From contig SHVP01000026.1 in assembly GCA_009694165.1 (NCBI GenBank), positions 1-25,804 on the forward strand: 25,804 nucleotides of DNA, in the 5' to 3' direction. Of the stretch, positions 15,071-22,799 are shown piece by piece. The stretch comes from Alphaproteobacteria bacterium (lineage in GTDB: Bacteria > Pseudomonadota > Alphaproteobacteria > SHVP01). The notes under the pieces were generated by a model. It saw only the letters and a list, made by a program, of their open reading frames with translations, did no database searches and had not been told where the DNA came from. Each line of letters opens with the position of its first letter. The first letter of the stretch is position 1. Position numbers and translations under genes: made by a program.

Positions 15071-16081
15071 GTGCGCTTTCTTATCCGCCGCGTGGCCGAA
15101 CTGGCGATCGTCATGTTAGGCCTGTCGATCCTGATCTTCGTCATCTCGCGGGTCATGCCCGGCGATCCGGTGCGATTTGCGCTCGGCCCGGGCGCGACCC
15201 AGGCGCAGATCGACCAGCTCACCCGTGAGATGGGCCTCGACCAGCCGATGGTGGTGCAGTACTGGCTCCTGCTGGTCGGCATCGCCAAGGGCGATCTCGG
15301 CGTGTCGCTGTCGACGTTCCGCAGCATCTCGGGCGACCTCGCCATCTTTCTGCCGGCCTCCCTCGAACTGGCGCTGGTGGCGATGGCCCTGTCGATCGTG
15401 CTCGGCGTGCCGCTCGGCGTCATCACCGCGGTCCACCGCAACCATGTGCGCGACTATGTCGGGCGGGCGCTGGCGTTTTCGGGCGTCGCACTGCCGGTGT
15501 TCTGGCTCGCGCTGCTGCTTCAGACGCTCCTATCGTTCAACCTCAAGCTTTTTCCCGCGGTGGGCCGCATCAGCGCCGACGTCAAGCCGCCGCCCGAGGT
15601 GACGACCTCCTACCTGATCGACAGCCTGCTGGCGTTCGACCTCCCGCTCTTCCTCCACGTCGGCTCCTACCTGATTGTGCCGGCCCTGGTGCTGGCCCTG
15701 TCGCCGACGGCGATGATTCTGCGCCTGTTGCGCGCCAGCATGATCGAGGAGACGGGGAAGGACTACGTTCTCACCGCGCGTGCGAACGGGATGCCGGCCA
15801 ACCTGCTCACCTATAAATACATGCTGCGCAACGCCTTTTCGGCGACGCTTACCATCATTGGCCTGCTGTTCGGCTATTTCATCGGCGGCGCCTTCGTTAT
15901 CGAAACGGTGTTTAGCTGGCCGGGCATCGGCCAGTACGGCGTTCGCGCCCTCCAGCTCAAGGACTTCAACGGCATCATCGCCGTGACCCTGCTAGTTGGC
16001 GTCGGCTATGCCATCGCCAACACGATCGTGACGCTGCTCTACGGCTGGCTCGACCCACGCCTTCGCTTCGCCGGGCGCTGA
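15071..16081 (+). CDS. ABC transporter permease, DppB/OppB type
   Basis: The protein has 336 residues from a GTG start (GGGGG six bases upstream). The N-terminal RFLIRRVAELAIVMLGLSIL helix, the PGDPVRFALGPGAT segment and the binding-protein-dependent transport domain are all characteristic of the first permease of dipeptide/oligopeptide importers. Six membrane helices are expected. The ATPase-coupling EAA loop appears around residues 233-252 (GKDYVLTARANGMPANLLTY; the usual form is EAA...G...P). It forms a heterodimer with the next gene product. The gene starts 117 bases after the binding-protein stop, beyond the terminator. A TACAAT hexamer at 15048-15053 could be a secondary -10 box, but no -35 matches it. 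Confidence 0.94.
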   Translation: MRFLIRRVAELAIVMLGLSILIFVISRVMPGDPVRFALGPGATQAQIDQLTREMGLDQPMVVQYWLLLVGIAKGDLGVSLSTFRSISGDLAIFLPASLELALVAMALSIVLGVPLGVITAVHRNHVRDYVGRALAFSGVALPVFWLALLLQTLLSFNLKLFPAVGRISADVKPPPEVTTSYLIDSLLAFDLPLFLHVGSYLIVPALVLALSPTAMILRLLRASMIEETGKDYVLTARANGMPANLLTYKYMLRNAFSATLTIIGLLFGYFIGGAFVIETVFSWPGIGQYGVRALQLKDFNGIIAVTLLVGVGYAIANTIVTLLYGWLDPRLRFAGR

Positions 16082-16083
16082 CC

Positions 16084-16989
16084 ATGACGGTGACCGTTCC
16101 CGATCAAGCGTTGACGCAGTTGGAGGACGCCCCGGCGAGCGCGCCGGTAAGCCGCTGGCGCGCCGCAATCGAAACGCTGCGCAAGAGTCCGCTGTCGGTA
16201 GCTGGCTTCGTCATCGTTATCGCCGTCATTGCCATCGCCCTGTTGGCGCCCTGGGTGGCGCCCTATCCCGAGGACGGCGGTACCGGGGTGCATTTCGCCC
16301 GCCGGCTGCGCCCACCGTCATGGGACTTCTGGTTCGGCACCGACATCGTCGGCCGCGACGTTCTGTCGCGCATCATCATGGGATCGCGCATTTCGTTGAG
16401 CATCGCCTTGTTCGTCATTCTGCTGGCGGTGTTGATCGGCGTGCCGCTCGGCGTCGTCGCTGGCTATTGGGGCGGCTGGTTCGGCGGCAGCATCATGCGC
16501 GTCAACGAGGTGTTTCTCGCCATTCCCTCGCTGGTATTCGTCATGTGTGTAAGTTCGCTGCTGCGACCGAGCCTGCCGGTGGTCATCGTCGCCATCTCGC
16601 TCGCCTGGTGGACGTGGTACGCGCGACTGGCCTACGGCGAGGTGATCTCGCTCAAGCAGGAACAGTTCGTCGAGGCGGCGCAGGTATCGGGCGCCAGCGC
16701 TTGGCGCATTGCTTTCGGCGAAATCCTGCCCAATTTGTCCTCGGTGCTGATCGTCAAGATCACGCTCGACATCGGCTACGTCATCCTACTCGGCGCCTCG
16801 CTCGGCTTCCTCGGCCTCGGCGTGCAGCCGCCCGACCCTGAGTGGGGCATCATGGTCGCCGAAGGGCGTGAGCAATTGCCTGACGCCTGGTGGCTCACCG
16901 CCTTCCCCGGCCTCGCCATCTTCCTCACCGTCATCGGCTTCAACCTGCTTGGCGACGGCCTCAACGACATTCTCGGGGCGAGGCAGTGA
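16084..16989 (+). CDS. ABC transporter permease, DppC/OppC type
   Basis: The protein has 301 residues. It starts two bases after the stop of the first permease. The first helix and the loop LAPWVAPYPED, then FWFGTDIVGRDVLSRIIMGSRISL, are signatures of the DppC family (GTDxxGRDxxSRxxxGxRxSL). The EAA loop is EQFVEAAQVSGASAWRIAF, and LGASLGFLGLGVQPPDPEWG near the C-terminus is also typical. It is an integral membrane protein with about six helices, the partner of the DppB-like protein. Its TGA stop overlaps the GTG start of the ATPase (GTGA), indicating translational coupling. Confidence 0.95.
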   Translation: MTVTVPDQALTQLEDAPASAPVSRWRAAIETLRKSPLSVAGFVIVIAVIAIALLAPWVAPYPEDGGTGVHFARRLRPPSWDFWFGTDIVGRDVLSRIIMGSRISLSIALFVILLAVLIGVPLGVVAGYWGGWFGGSIMRVNEVFLAIPSLVFVMCVSSLLRPSLPVVIVAISLAWWTWYARLAYGEVISLKQEQFVEAAQVSGASAWRIAFGEILPNLSSVLIVKITLDIGYVILLGASLGFLGLGVQPPDPEWGIMVAEGREQLPDAWWLTAFPGLAIFLTVIGFNLLGDGLNDILGARQ

Positions 16990-18011
16990 CCATCCTGCTC
17001 GAAGTTGCGCAGTTGCAGATCAGCTACAGCGATGCCGATGGCGTGGATGTACGCCTGTTGCGCGGCGTCGATCTCGTCGTCAACGAGCGCGAGGTGGTGG
17101 CTGTCGTCGGCGAATCGGGCTGCGGCAAGTCGATCACCGCCAAAGCGATCCTGGGCGTGCTGCCGCGCCCGCCGCTGCGGATCGAGGGCGGGGCGATCCG
17201 CTATCGCGGTCGCGACCTCCTGCCGCTCGGCGAGGCCGACTACCACGCGCTGCGCGGGAGCGCCTTCACGCTGGTACCGCAGCATCCGCTGTCGTCCCTC
17301 AATCCGGTGTTCACCGTGGCGCAGCAGTTCTTCGACCTGATCTGTTTCCAGGGCAAGGCTCGGGTCAGCCTCGGCCAGTACTGGCGGCCGCGACTCTCGC
17401 GGCGGACGCGGGACGCGGTGCGGGCGCGCACGATCGAGGCGCTGCACGAGGTCAGCCTGCCCGACCCCGAATCGATCCTCGAGCGCTACCCGTTCCAGCT
17501 CTCGGGCGGCATGAGCCAGCGCGTTCTGATCGCCATGGCGCTGCTGTCGCAGCCGGCCATCGTCATTGCCGACGAACCGGGAACCGCGCTCGACGTCACC
17601 ATCGAGTCGCAGATCAACGACCTTCTCCTCGAGCGGGTGCAGGCGCGCGGCATGGCGATGATCTACATCACTCACGACCTTGGCATCGCCAGCCAACTGG
17701 CGGACCGGGTTTACGTCATGTATGCGGGCCGCGTGGTCGAGGAGGGCCCGACCGAGACCGTGTTCACCGCACCGCGGCATCCCTATACGGCCGGGCTGCT
17801 CAAGGCCGTGCCCAAGGTGACCAACGAACCCTTTGCCGGCATCCGCGGCACATTGCCCGATCCCAAGGCCCTCGACGGCGGCTGCGCCTTCCGCTGGCGC
17901 TGCGCGTATGCGACACCCGCGTGCGGCATCGGCGTACCGCCGCTGGCCGAGGTCGGTCCAGGGCGACGGGCGGCCTGCATCCGCGCCGGCGACATCAGCC
18001 TGGCCGCATGA
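16986..18011 (+). CDS. ABC transporter ATPase, DppD/OppD type
   Basis: The protein has 341 residues from GTG 16986, which overlaps the permease stop; the frame remains open further upstream, but that part is only an overlap with the permease gene. Seen in order are Walker A GESGCGKS, Q-loop PQHPLSSLNP, signature LSGGMSQR, Walker B IVIADEPGTALD (Gly where Thr is usual after DEP) and H-loop ITHDLG. The C-terminal oligopeptide/dipeptide extension has HPYTAGLLKAVP and a Cys cluster (CAFRWRCAYATPAC) like that binding an Fe-S cluster in some DppD proteins. It powers import together with the following ATPase, with whose start it shares four bases (ATGA). Confidence 0.95.
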   Translation: MTILLEVAQLQISYSDADGVDVRLLRGVDLVVNEREVVAVVGESGCGKSITAKAILGVLPRPPLRIEGGAIRYRGRDLLPLGEADYHALRGSAFTLVPQHPLSSLNPVFTVAQQFFDLICFQGKARVSLGQYWRPRLSRRTRDAVRARTIEALHEVSLPDPESILERYPFQLSGGMSQRVLIAMALLSQPAIVIADEPGTALDVTIESQINDLLLERVQARGMAMIYITHDLGIASQLADRVYVMYAGRVVEEGPTETVFTAPRHPYTAGLLKAVPKVTNEPFAGIRGTLPDPKALDGGCAFRWRCAYATPACGIGVPPLAEVGPGRRAACIRAGDISLAA

Positions 18012-18967
18012 CCGTCCCCGTCCTAGTCCTCGATCGCGTCTCGCGCCAGTTCGGGACGGCGGCCCGGCCGGTCCTCGCGCTCAACGACGTCAGTCTCAGC
18101 GTGGGCGAGGGTGAGCGCATCGGCATCGTCGGCGAGTCGGGATCGGGCAAGACGACGCTCGCCCGCATCGTGCTCGGCCTGACGCCGCCCACGTCCGGCC
18201 GGGTGACCCTGCTGGGGCGCGATGTCTCGGCGCACCGCGGCGCGGACCGCGCGTTTATCCATCGCCATGCCCAGATGGTTTTCCAGGATCCGCTGTCGTC
18301 GCTCAACCCGCGCAAGAGCGTTCGCCAGATCATCGCCCTGCCGCTCGAGGCGCAACGGATCGGCACGGCGCGCGAGCGCGAGGCGGCGGTGAAGGTGCTG
18401 ATCGAGAGCGTCGGACTGCCGGCCCGCCACCTCGACGCCCGGCCGGCGCAACTGTCGGGCGGGCAACGCCAACGGGTCGGCATCGCCCGCGCCCTGGCGA
18501 TCTCGCCCAAGCTCCTGCTCCTTGACGAGCCGACCGCCTCGCTCGACGTGTCAGTGCAGGCGCGCATCCTCGAGCTCCTCAGCCGCCTCCAGGCCGAGCG
18601 GCGCATCGCCCAGGTGATGGTGTCGCACAATCTCGGCGTCATCCGTCACGCCGCCGACCGTGTCGCCGTGATGTATCTGGGCCAGATCGTCGAACTCACC
18701 TCGACCGCGCGCCTCTATGCCGCGCCGGCCCACCCTTACACCCAGGCGTTGTTTGCGGCCGTGCCGAGCGTTGGCGAGAAGAAACGCGATGCCCCCAAGG
18801 TGCGGGCGAAGGGAGAGGTGGCGAGCGCCACCAACATTCCGGCCGGCTGCGCGTTCCACCCACGTTGTCCGCAGGCGATGGATCGCTGCCGCACCGTCGT
18901 ACCGGGCGTCAGCACAGTGGCCCCCGACCACAGCGTCCGCTGCCACTTGTACTCGGCCCGCGGATAA
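18008..18967 (+). CDS. ABC transporter ATPase, DppF/OppF type
   Basis: The protein has 319 residues. ATG 18008 overlaps the TGA of the DppD-like gene. Motifs are Walker A GESGSGKTT, Q-loop VFQDPLSSLNP, signature LSGGQRQRVGIARAL, Walker B LLLLDEPTASLD and H-loop VSHNLG, all intact. The C-terminal extension has HPYTQALFAAVPS and the Cys segment GCAFHPRCPQAMDRC. Together with the DppD-like protein it forms the heterodimeric cytoplasmic ATPase of the importer. It is the last gene of the operon. In the 115 bases to the convergent TfoX_N gene I see no clear terminator. Confidence 0.95.
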   Translation: MTVPVLVLDRVSRQFGTAARPVLALNDVSLSVGEGERIGIVGESGSGKTTLARIVLGLTPPTSGRVTLLGRDVSAHRGADRAFIHRHAQMVFQDPLSSLNPRKSVRQIIALPLEAQRIGTAREREAAVKVLIESVGLPARHLDARPAQLSGGQRQRVGIARALAISPKLLLLDEPTASLDVSVQARILELLSRLQAERRIAQVMVSHNLGVIRHAADRVAVMYLGQIVELTSTARLYAAPAHPYTQALFAAVPSVGEKKRDAPKVRAKGEVASATNIPAGCAFHPRCPQAMDRCRTVVPGVSTVAPDHSVRCHLYSARG

Positions 18968-19082
18968 GCGCCCAGTGCCGGCGAATTCTCTTCGACGCTT
19001 GCGCCTATGCGCTCGGGAGAGGACGCGGAGCGCGGTCTCGAAAGGTGAGTGGGCGGGCTGCGAACCGCAAGGTCGGCAGCCG

Positions 19083-19457
19083 CTACCGCCGGTTTCTCTT
19101 GGTCTTCGGCGCTTTCTTCTTCGGCGCCTTCTTCTTCGGCAGCGACTCGATATAGGCGAGCCCGAGGGCAATCCACTTTTTCAGCGCCGGGTCGGTCTTC
19201 AGCCCGTCCCGACCAACAAACAGGTAGCCCTTCATCGGCCGGCCGGTGAAGTCCATCGGTCGGGCGTGTGGCCGCTTAACGGCGGCGCTATAGGCATCAG
19301 CGCCGACTCGTACCATGAAATCGCCGCTCGTGATGCCGCAGCACATGCTGCCCGCGACCATGAAACAAAGGCCGCCGAACATCTTCCGCTCGCTGACGTC
19401 GTTGCGCGCCGCCAGCAGACTGCGTACCCGTGCCGCCAGCTTTTCGTCGTAGGCCAT
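19083..19457 (-). CDS. TfoX N-terminal domain protein
   Basis: The protein has 124 residues. The TfoX_N fold is shown by VSERKMFGGLCFMVAGSMCCGI (residues 21-42) followed by FMVRVGADAY and KGYLFVGRDG, all hallmarks of that domain. The C-terminal TfoX_C helix-hairpin domain of the competence regulator TfoX/Sxy is absent, as in the many small alphaproteobacterial TfoX_N proteins, so a competence role should not be assumed. The last 17 residues are Lys/Arg-rich with a KKKAP repeat, probably disordered and possibly nucleic-acid binding. GGAG precedes ATG 19457. The gene begins three bases after the VOC protein stop, forming a two-gene operon. Confidence 0.88.
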   Translation of the reverse strand: MAYDEKLAARVRSLLAARNDVSERKMFGGLCFMVAGSMCCGITSGDFMVRVGADAYSAAVKRPHARPMDFTGRPMKGYLFVGRDGLKTDPALKKWIALGLAYIESLPKKKAPKKKAPKTKRNRR

Positions 19458-19460
19458 GGG

Positions 19461-20324
19461 CTACTCCGCCGCGCGGAATTCGATCACGGTTCCGGCCACA
19501 ACGTCGGGTCGGACCCAGATGCGGTCGACGCCGCCTGACTGGGCAGCAATGCCTTGGCCGGCGAGATAGCTGCGCGTGTGCTCGAGGTCGGCGACGCTGA
19601 TGGTCATGCCGATGTAGCAGGGGAGGGCCGGCGGCACGACGCCGAAATAGCGCTGCGCCAAGCCTTTGGGATCGGTGATCACGACGCGCGATTCGCCCAT
19701 GTCGAAGGCATGACCATAGGGCAGCGGTGTGTTGGGCACGCCGAGGAAGGAGCGGTAATGCCGACAGGCGCTCACCGGGTCGGCCGTGCATAGGGTGGTC
19801 TCGATCACCGCCAGCCCGCCGCTCGGATGATTGGTGACGACATCCTGAAAGACGATCGGCGCCGTTACATGTTCGACGGCGCACACCAGCCCCTCGGGGG
19901 CGATCGCCGGCGGGATGAGAAACCATTTGAAGAGGGCGAGGCCGGGCTTGCCGTAGACGATCTCGCGCCCGGCGTTCTGCACCTTTGGAATGTCGAGGCC
20001 GGCCGCCTTGAGCGCGGCCACCGCCGCTTCGGCATTCGCGGTGTGAAGGGCCAGGATGTGCAGCCCGGCATAACGGGCGATGTAGGGTTCGAGGTGGTTC
20101 TTCGCCGTCGGATCGGTGATGCCGGTCAGCTCCACATAGGTATCGCGAAACACGAAGTGCTGGCTGTCCTGCCCGGTCGGACGCTGTTTGCCGTCGGGGC
20201 CCGGTGCGGTGAGCGGTTTGGGGTCGGTCACGGCGAAGCCGAGGCGTTTGAACGCACGCTCTGTCGCCTTCATGTCGCTGCTGACGACGCCGAGGTGATC
20301 GATACCGGTGATCACTTTGGCCAT
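19461..20324 (-). CDS. VOC-superfamily (glyoxalase-like) protein
   Basis: The protein has 287 residues from ATG 20324, which has GGTGGA just upstream and begins directly with the fold (MAKVITGIDHLGVV). The frame is open further upstream but without homology. The first half has the start of a VOC module (IDHLGVVSSDMKATERAFKRLGF) and YVELTGI. The second half has a second module (AVIETTLCTADPVSACRHYRSFLGV and IGMTISVADLEHTRSYL), ending TVIEFRAAE. The layout resembles Glyoxalase_3-like proteins. Metal ligands would be the His of IDHLG and the Glu in VELTG and VIEFR. Substrates of the superfamily include methylglyoxal-glutathione adducts and catechols, and cannot be told here. It is first in an operon with the TfoX_N protein. 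Confidence 0.85.
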   Translation of the reverse strand: MAKVITGIDHLGVVSSDMKATERAFKRLGFAVTDPKPLTAPGPDGKQRPTGQDSQHFVFRDTYVELTGITDPTAKNHLEPYIARYAGLHILALHTANAEAAVAALKAAGLDIPKVQNAGREIVYGKPGLALFKWFLIPPAIAPEGLVCAVEHVTAPIVFQDVVTNHPSGGLAVIETTLCTADPVSACRHYRSFLGVPNTPLPYGHAFDMGESRVVITDPKGLAQRYFGVVPPALPCYIGMTISVADLEHTRSYLAGQGIAAQSGGVDRIWVRPDVVAGTVIEFRAAE

Positions 20325-20355
20325 GGTTCCACCCTTCCGTTTCTTGTCGTGCTTG

Positions 20356-20375
20356 CGCCCTCTTATAGGAGGGCG
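20356..20375 (-). promoter_or_regulatory. Probable promoter of the VOC/TfoX_N operon within a palindrome
   Basis: CGCCCTC (20356-20362) and GAGGGCG (20369-20375) are a perfect 7-base inverted repeat. On the minus strand its centre reads TATAAG, five of six to the -10 consensus. A TCAACA (four of six to -35) lies 17 bases upstream. Overlap of a -10 box with a palindrome suggests an operator, though an RNA hairpin is the alternative. Confidence 0.35.
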
Positions 20376-20496
20376 TGGCCGCGATGTTGAGGGGAATTTC
20401 CGGTGACGGAACGGGGTTGGCCACGAGATCCGGCGGGCTGGCCCGGCAAAGCCCTCAGACACCTAAGGTTTTTGGCTGCGATTCTCGGCACTTAGT

Positions 20497-20524
20497 TTGA
20501 AAAGCCGAGACGAGGGCGTACATT
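20497..20524 (+). promoter_or_regulatory. Probable sigma-70-like promoter of the Nfu, radical SAM and ATP-grasp operon
   Basis: TTGAAA (20497-20502, five of six) and TACATT (20519-20524, four of six) are separated by 16 bases, 26 bases before the chosen start of the Nfu-like gene. A 6-base inverted repeat, CTCGGC (20484-20489) and GCCGAG (20504-20509), brackets the -35 box and may be a regulator site. Confidence 0.4.
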
Positions 20525-20550
20525 GGATGCAACCCAACCGGAGCCGGCCG

Positions 20551-21375
20551 ATGTTCATCCAAACCGAGGCGTCCCACGATCCCGCCGTCATGCGTTTCCT
20601 GCCGGGGCGCGAGGTGCTGAAGAACGGCATGGTGTCCTTCGCCAGTGCCGAGGAAGCCAGAGGCTCGCCGCTGGCGCGCTCGCTCTTCGCCGTGCAGCAC
20701 GTCGTCCGTGTCGAATTAGGTGAAGGCTATGTCGCGGTGACCAAGAGCGAGGTCATCGAATGGCAGCACCTGAAGCCTTCGATCCTGGTGGCGATCATGG
20801 ATCACTTCACCGCCGAGCGCCCGGTGTTGGCGGACGCGGCGATCCCGGCGGCGGAAGACGACCCGATCGTGCAGCAGATCGTCGATCTGATCGAAACCCG
20901 CATCAAGCCGATCGTGACCAAAGACGGCGGCGAGGTCGTGTTCCACAAGTTCGTCGATGGCGACGTCGTGCTCGAACTGCGCGGTTCGGCCTTGCGGCTG
21001 CTGGGCGGCATTGAGAACATGCTGCGCCACTACGTTCCCGACGTCATCCGCGTGGTCAACCTGATGGACACGCTGCCCAAGCCCGGCATCGACACGCCGG
21101 AGGGCAAGACCATCCAGCAATTGCTCGACGACGAGATTAACCCGAGCGTCGCCTCGCACGGCGGACACATCTCGCTGGTCGACGTCAAAGACAACACCGC
21201 CTTTATCCGGCTTGAGGGCGGCTGCCAGGGCTGCGGCATGGCCGACGTCACCTTGAAACAGGGCGTCGAAGTGGCGATCAAGCGGGTCGTCCCCTCGATC
21301 GTGGCCGTGCTTGATGCCACCGACCATGCGGGCGGCAGCAATCCCTATTTCCAGCCGAGCAAGGGCGGAGCCTAG
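20551..21375 (+). CDS. NfuA-like Fe-S scaffold with duplicated NifU domain, the first lacking its CxxC
   Basis: The protein has 274 residues from ATG 20551 (GGAG seven bases upstream; earlier in-frame ATGs are less well placed). Residues 1-90 are the Nfu N-terminal domain (MFIQTEASHDPAVMRFLPGR). Residues 104-170 are a NifU-like domain (IVTKDGGEVVF, GIENMLRHYVPDV), but the metal loop, normally around GACSGCPSS, is deleted: LRG runs straight to SALRLLGG. Residues 186-260 are a second NifU-like domain with GGCQGCGMADVTLKQG (Cys225, Cys228), resembling the NfuA C-terminus. Usual alphaproteobacterial NfuA is about 185 residues with one NifU domain. One 4Fe-4S cluster shared across a dimer is the expected cargo. 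It lies 29 bases before a radical SAM gene, so it may supply that enzyme. Confidence 0.9.
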   Translation: MFIQTEASHDPAVMRFLPGREVLKNGMVSFASAEEARGSPLARSLFAVQHVVRVELGEGYVAVTKSEVIEWQHLKPSILVAIMDHFTAERPVLADAAIPAAEDDPIVQQIVDLIETRIKPIVTKDGGEVVFHKFVDGDVVLELRGSALRLLGGIENMLRHYVPDVIRVVNLMDTLPKPGIDTPEGKTIQQLLDDEINPSVASHGGHISLVDVKDNTAFIRLEGGCQGCGMADVTLKQGVEVAIKRVVPSIVAVLDATDHAGGSNPYFQPSKGGA

Positions 21376-21404
21376 GCGTCGCCGGTAGTTCCCGGCGTCT
21401 CGAC

Positions 21405-22796
21405 GTGACCGTCCTCCTCGTCTCCACCTACGACCTCGGTCATCAGCCCTTCGCGCTCTCTTCGCTGGCGGCCCGGCTGGATGCCGTCGGGGCGCGCGTC
21501 GTCTGCACCGATCTGGCGATCGAATCCCTCGACGAAGCCAAGGTGCGCTCGGCCCGGGTGATTGGCGTTCACCTCGCCATGCACACCGCAACGCGCATTG
21601 CGGCCGAGATCGTTCCGCGCGTGCGCGTCCTCAATCCGCGGGCGCCGCTGGTCTTCTTCGGCCTATATGCGCCGACCAATCCCGGCCTTCTCCACGATCT
21701 CGGCGCACATCTTGCGATCGGCGGCGAATTCGAGGCACCGTTCGTCGCCTTCTATCAGCGGATCGCGGCCGGCGAGGTGGTGGAGCGCGACGGCGCGGTG
21801 ATCGAACTCGGTAAACAGGATTTCCTCGTGCCCGCGCGGCACGGGCTGCCGGCGCTGGCGCACTATGCCAAGCTGATCGACGGCGCCGGTCGGCGCCACG
21901 TCGTCGCCTATACCGAAGCCTCGCGCGGCTGCAAGCACACCTGCCGGCATTGTCCGGTCGTTCCGGTTTACGGAGGGCGGTTCTTCGTTGTCCCGCGCGA
22001 TATCGTGTTGGACGATATCCGCCAGCAGGTCGCGGCGGGTGCAACCCATGTCTCGTTCGGCGACCCCGATTTTCTCAATGGGCCGGGTCATGCGCTGGCA
22101 GTCGCCCGGGCGCTGCACGACGAATTCCCCGACCTCACCTTCGACGCGGTGATCAAAGTCGAGCATCTGCTGCAACAGGCGGCCATGCTGCTCGAGTTGC
22201 GCCGCCTTGGGTGCATTCTGATCACGACGGCGGCGGAGGCCGTCGACGACGCGATTCTCGCCATCCTGGCCAAGAATCACTGCCGGGCGGATTTCATCCG
22301 CGCCGTCGCGCTGGTGCGCGCGGCCGGCATCACGCTGGCGCCTACCTTCGTGCCATTCACGCCGTGGACCACAGGGGCAGGCTATCGCGATCTTCTCGCC
22401 ACGCTAGTCGACCTTGATCTCCTCGACGATGTCGCGCCGGTGCAACTGGCGATTCGCCTGCTGTTGCCGCGAGGTTCGTTGCTGCTCAACCATCCAGCCA
22501 TGCAGGCCTCGCTCGGCGCCTTCGATGGCGCTGCCTTGAGTTATCGCTGGCGCCACCCCGATGCGGCGATCGACGCCCTGCAGCTCGAGGTCGAGCGTCT
22601 GGCGGGCGAGGGCGAGGAGAGCGGCGCCTCGCGGCGCGACATATTCGCGGCGATCTGGCGGGCGGCCCATGCCGCCGGCCCCACCGTCTTGCCCCCGACA
22701 CTGGCGACGGCCCGGGCGCCGGGGCCGCGCATGAGCGAGCCCTGGTTCTGTTGCGCCGAACCGACATCGCTGCAACGGCAGCGCATCGCGCTCTAG
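21405..22796 (+). CDS. B12-binding-domain radical SAM protein with CCAEP C-terminal tail
   Basis: The protein has 463 residues from GTG 21405 (no clear Shine-Dalgarno; probably coupled to the Nfu-like gene). Residues 1-125 look like a cobalamin-binding-type Rossmann domain, though the cobalamin-ligating DxHxxG is not evident. The radical SAM core starts at SRGCKHTCRHC with Cys176, Cys180 and Cys183 (CxxxCxxC) binding the 4Fe-4S cluster and SAM. TTAAEAVDDAILAILAKN is the typical late-barrel segment. The C-terminus holds CCAEPT (Cys449, Cys450, encoded TGT TGC). From memory this matches the CUAEP/CCAEP-tail radical SAM family, in which some members have selenocysteine at the second position. 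The reaction is unknown. An ATP-grasp gene follows three bases later. Confidence 0.9.
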   Translation: MTVLLVSTYDLGHQPFALSSLAARLDAVGARVVCTDLAIESLDEAKVRSARVIGVHLAMHTATRIAAEIVPRVRVLNPRAPLVFFGLYAPTNPGLLHDLGAHLAIGGEFEAPFVAFYQRIAAGEVVERDGAVIELGKQDFLVPARHGLPALAHYAKLIDGAGRRHVVAYTEASRGCKHTCRHCPVVPVYGGRFFVVPRDIVLDDIRQQVAAGATHVSFGDPDFLNGPGHALAVARALHDEFPDLTFDAVIKVEHLLQQAAMLLELRRLGCILITTAAEAVDDAILAILAKNHCRADFIRAVALVRAAGITLAPTFVPFTPWTTGAGYRDLLATLVDLDLLDDVAPVQLAIRLLLPRGSLLLNHPAMQASLGAFDGAALSYRWRHPDAAIDALQLEVERLAGEGEESGASRRDIFAAIWRAAHAAGPTVLPPTLATARAPGPRMSEPWFCCAEPTSLQRQRIAL

Positions 22797-22799
22797 GGC

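Noticed and set aside
16890..16985. Upstream extension of the DppD-like ATPase by 32 codons
   Set aside because: It lies wholly inside the permease gene and encodes an Arg/His/Pro-rich stretch; the GTG overlapping the permease stop fits the family start.
16868..18967. A 699-codon plus-strand frame spanning both ATPase genes
   Set aside because: Only its last part (the DppF-like protein) is real; the first half is an Arg-rich out-of-frame reading of the DppD-like gene, which has intact Walker motifs in its own frame.
20325..20462. N-terminal extension of the VOC protein
   Set aside because: No homology-like sequence, overlaps the promoter palindrome, and the ATG at 20324 has a suitable ribosome binding site right before the fold begins.
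20716..21591. Minus-strand frame over the Nfu-like gene
   Set aside because: Antisense to well-conserved Nfu/NifU domains; no motif of its own.
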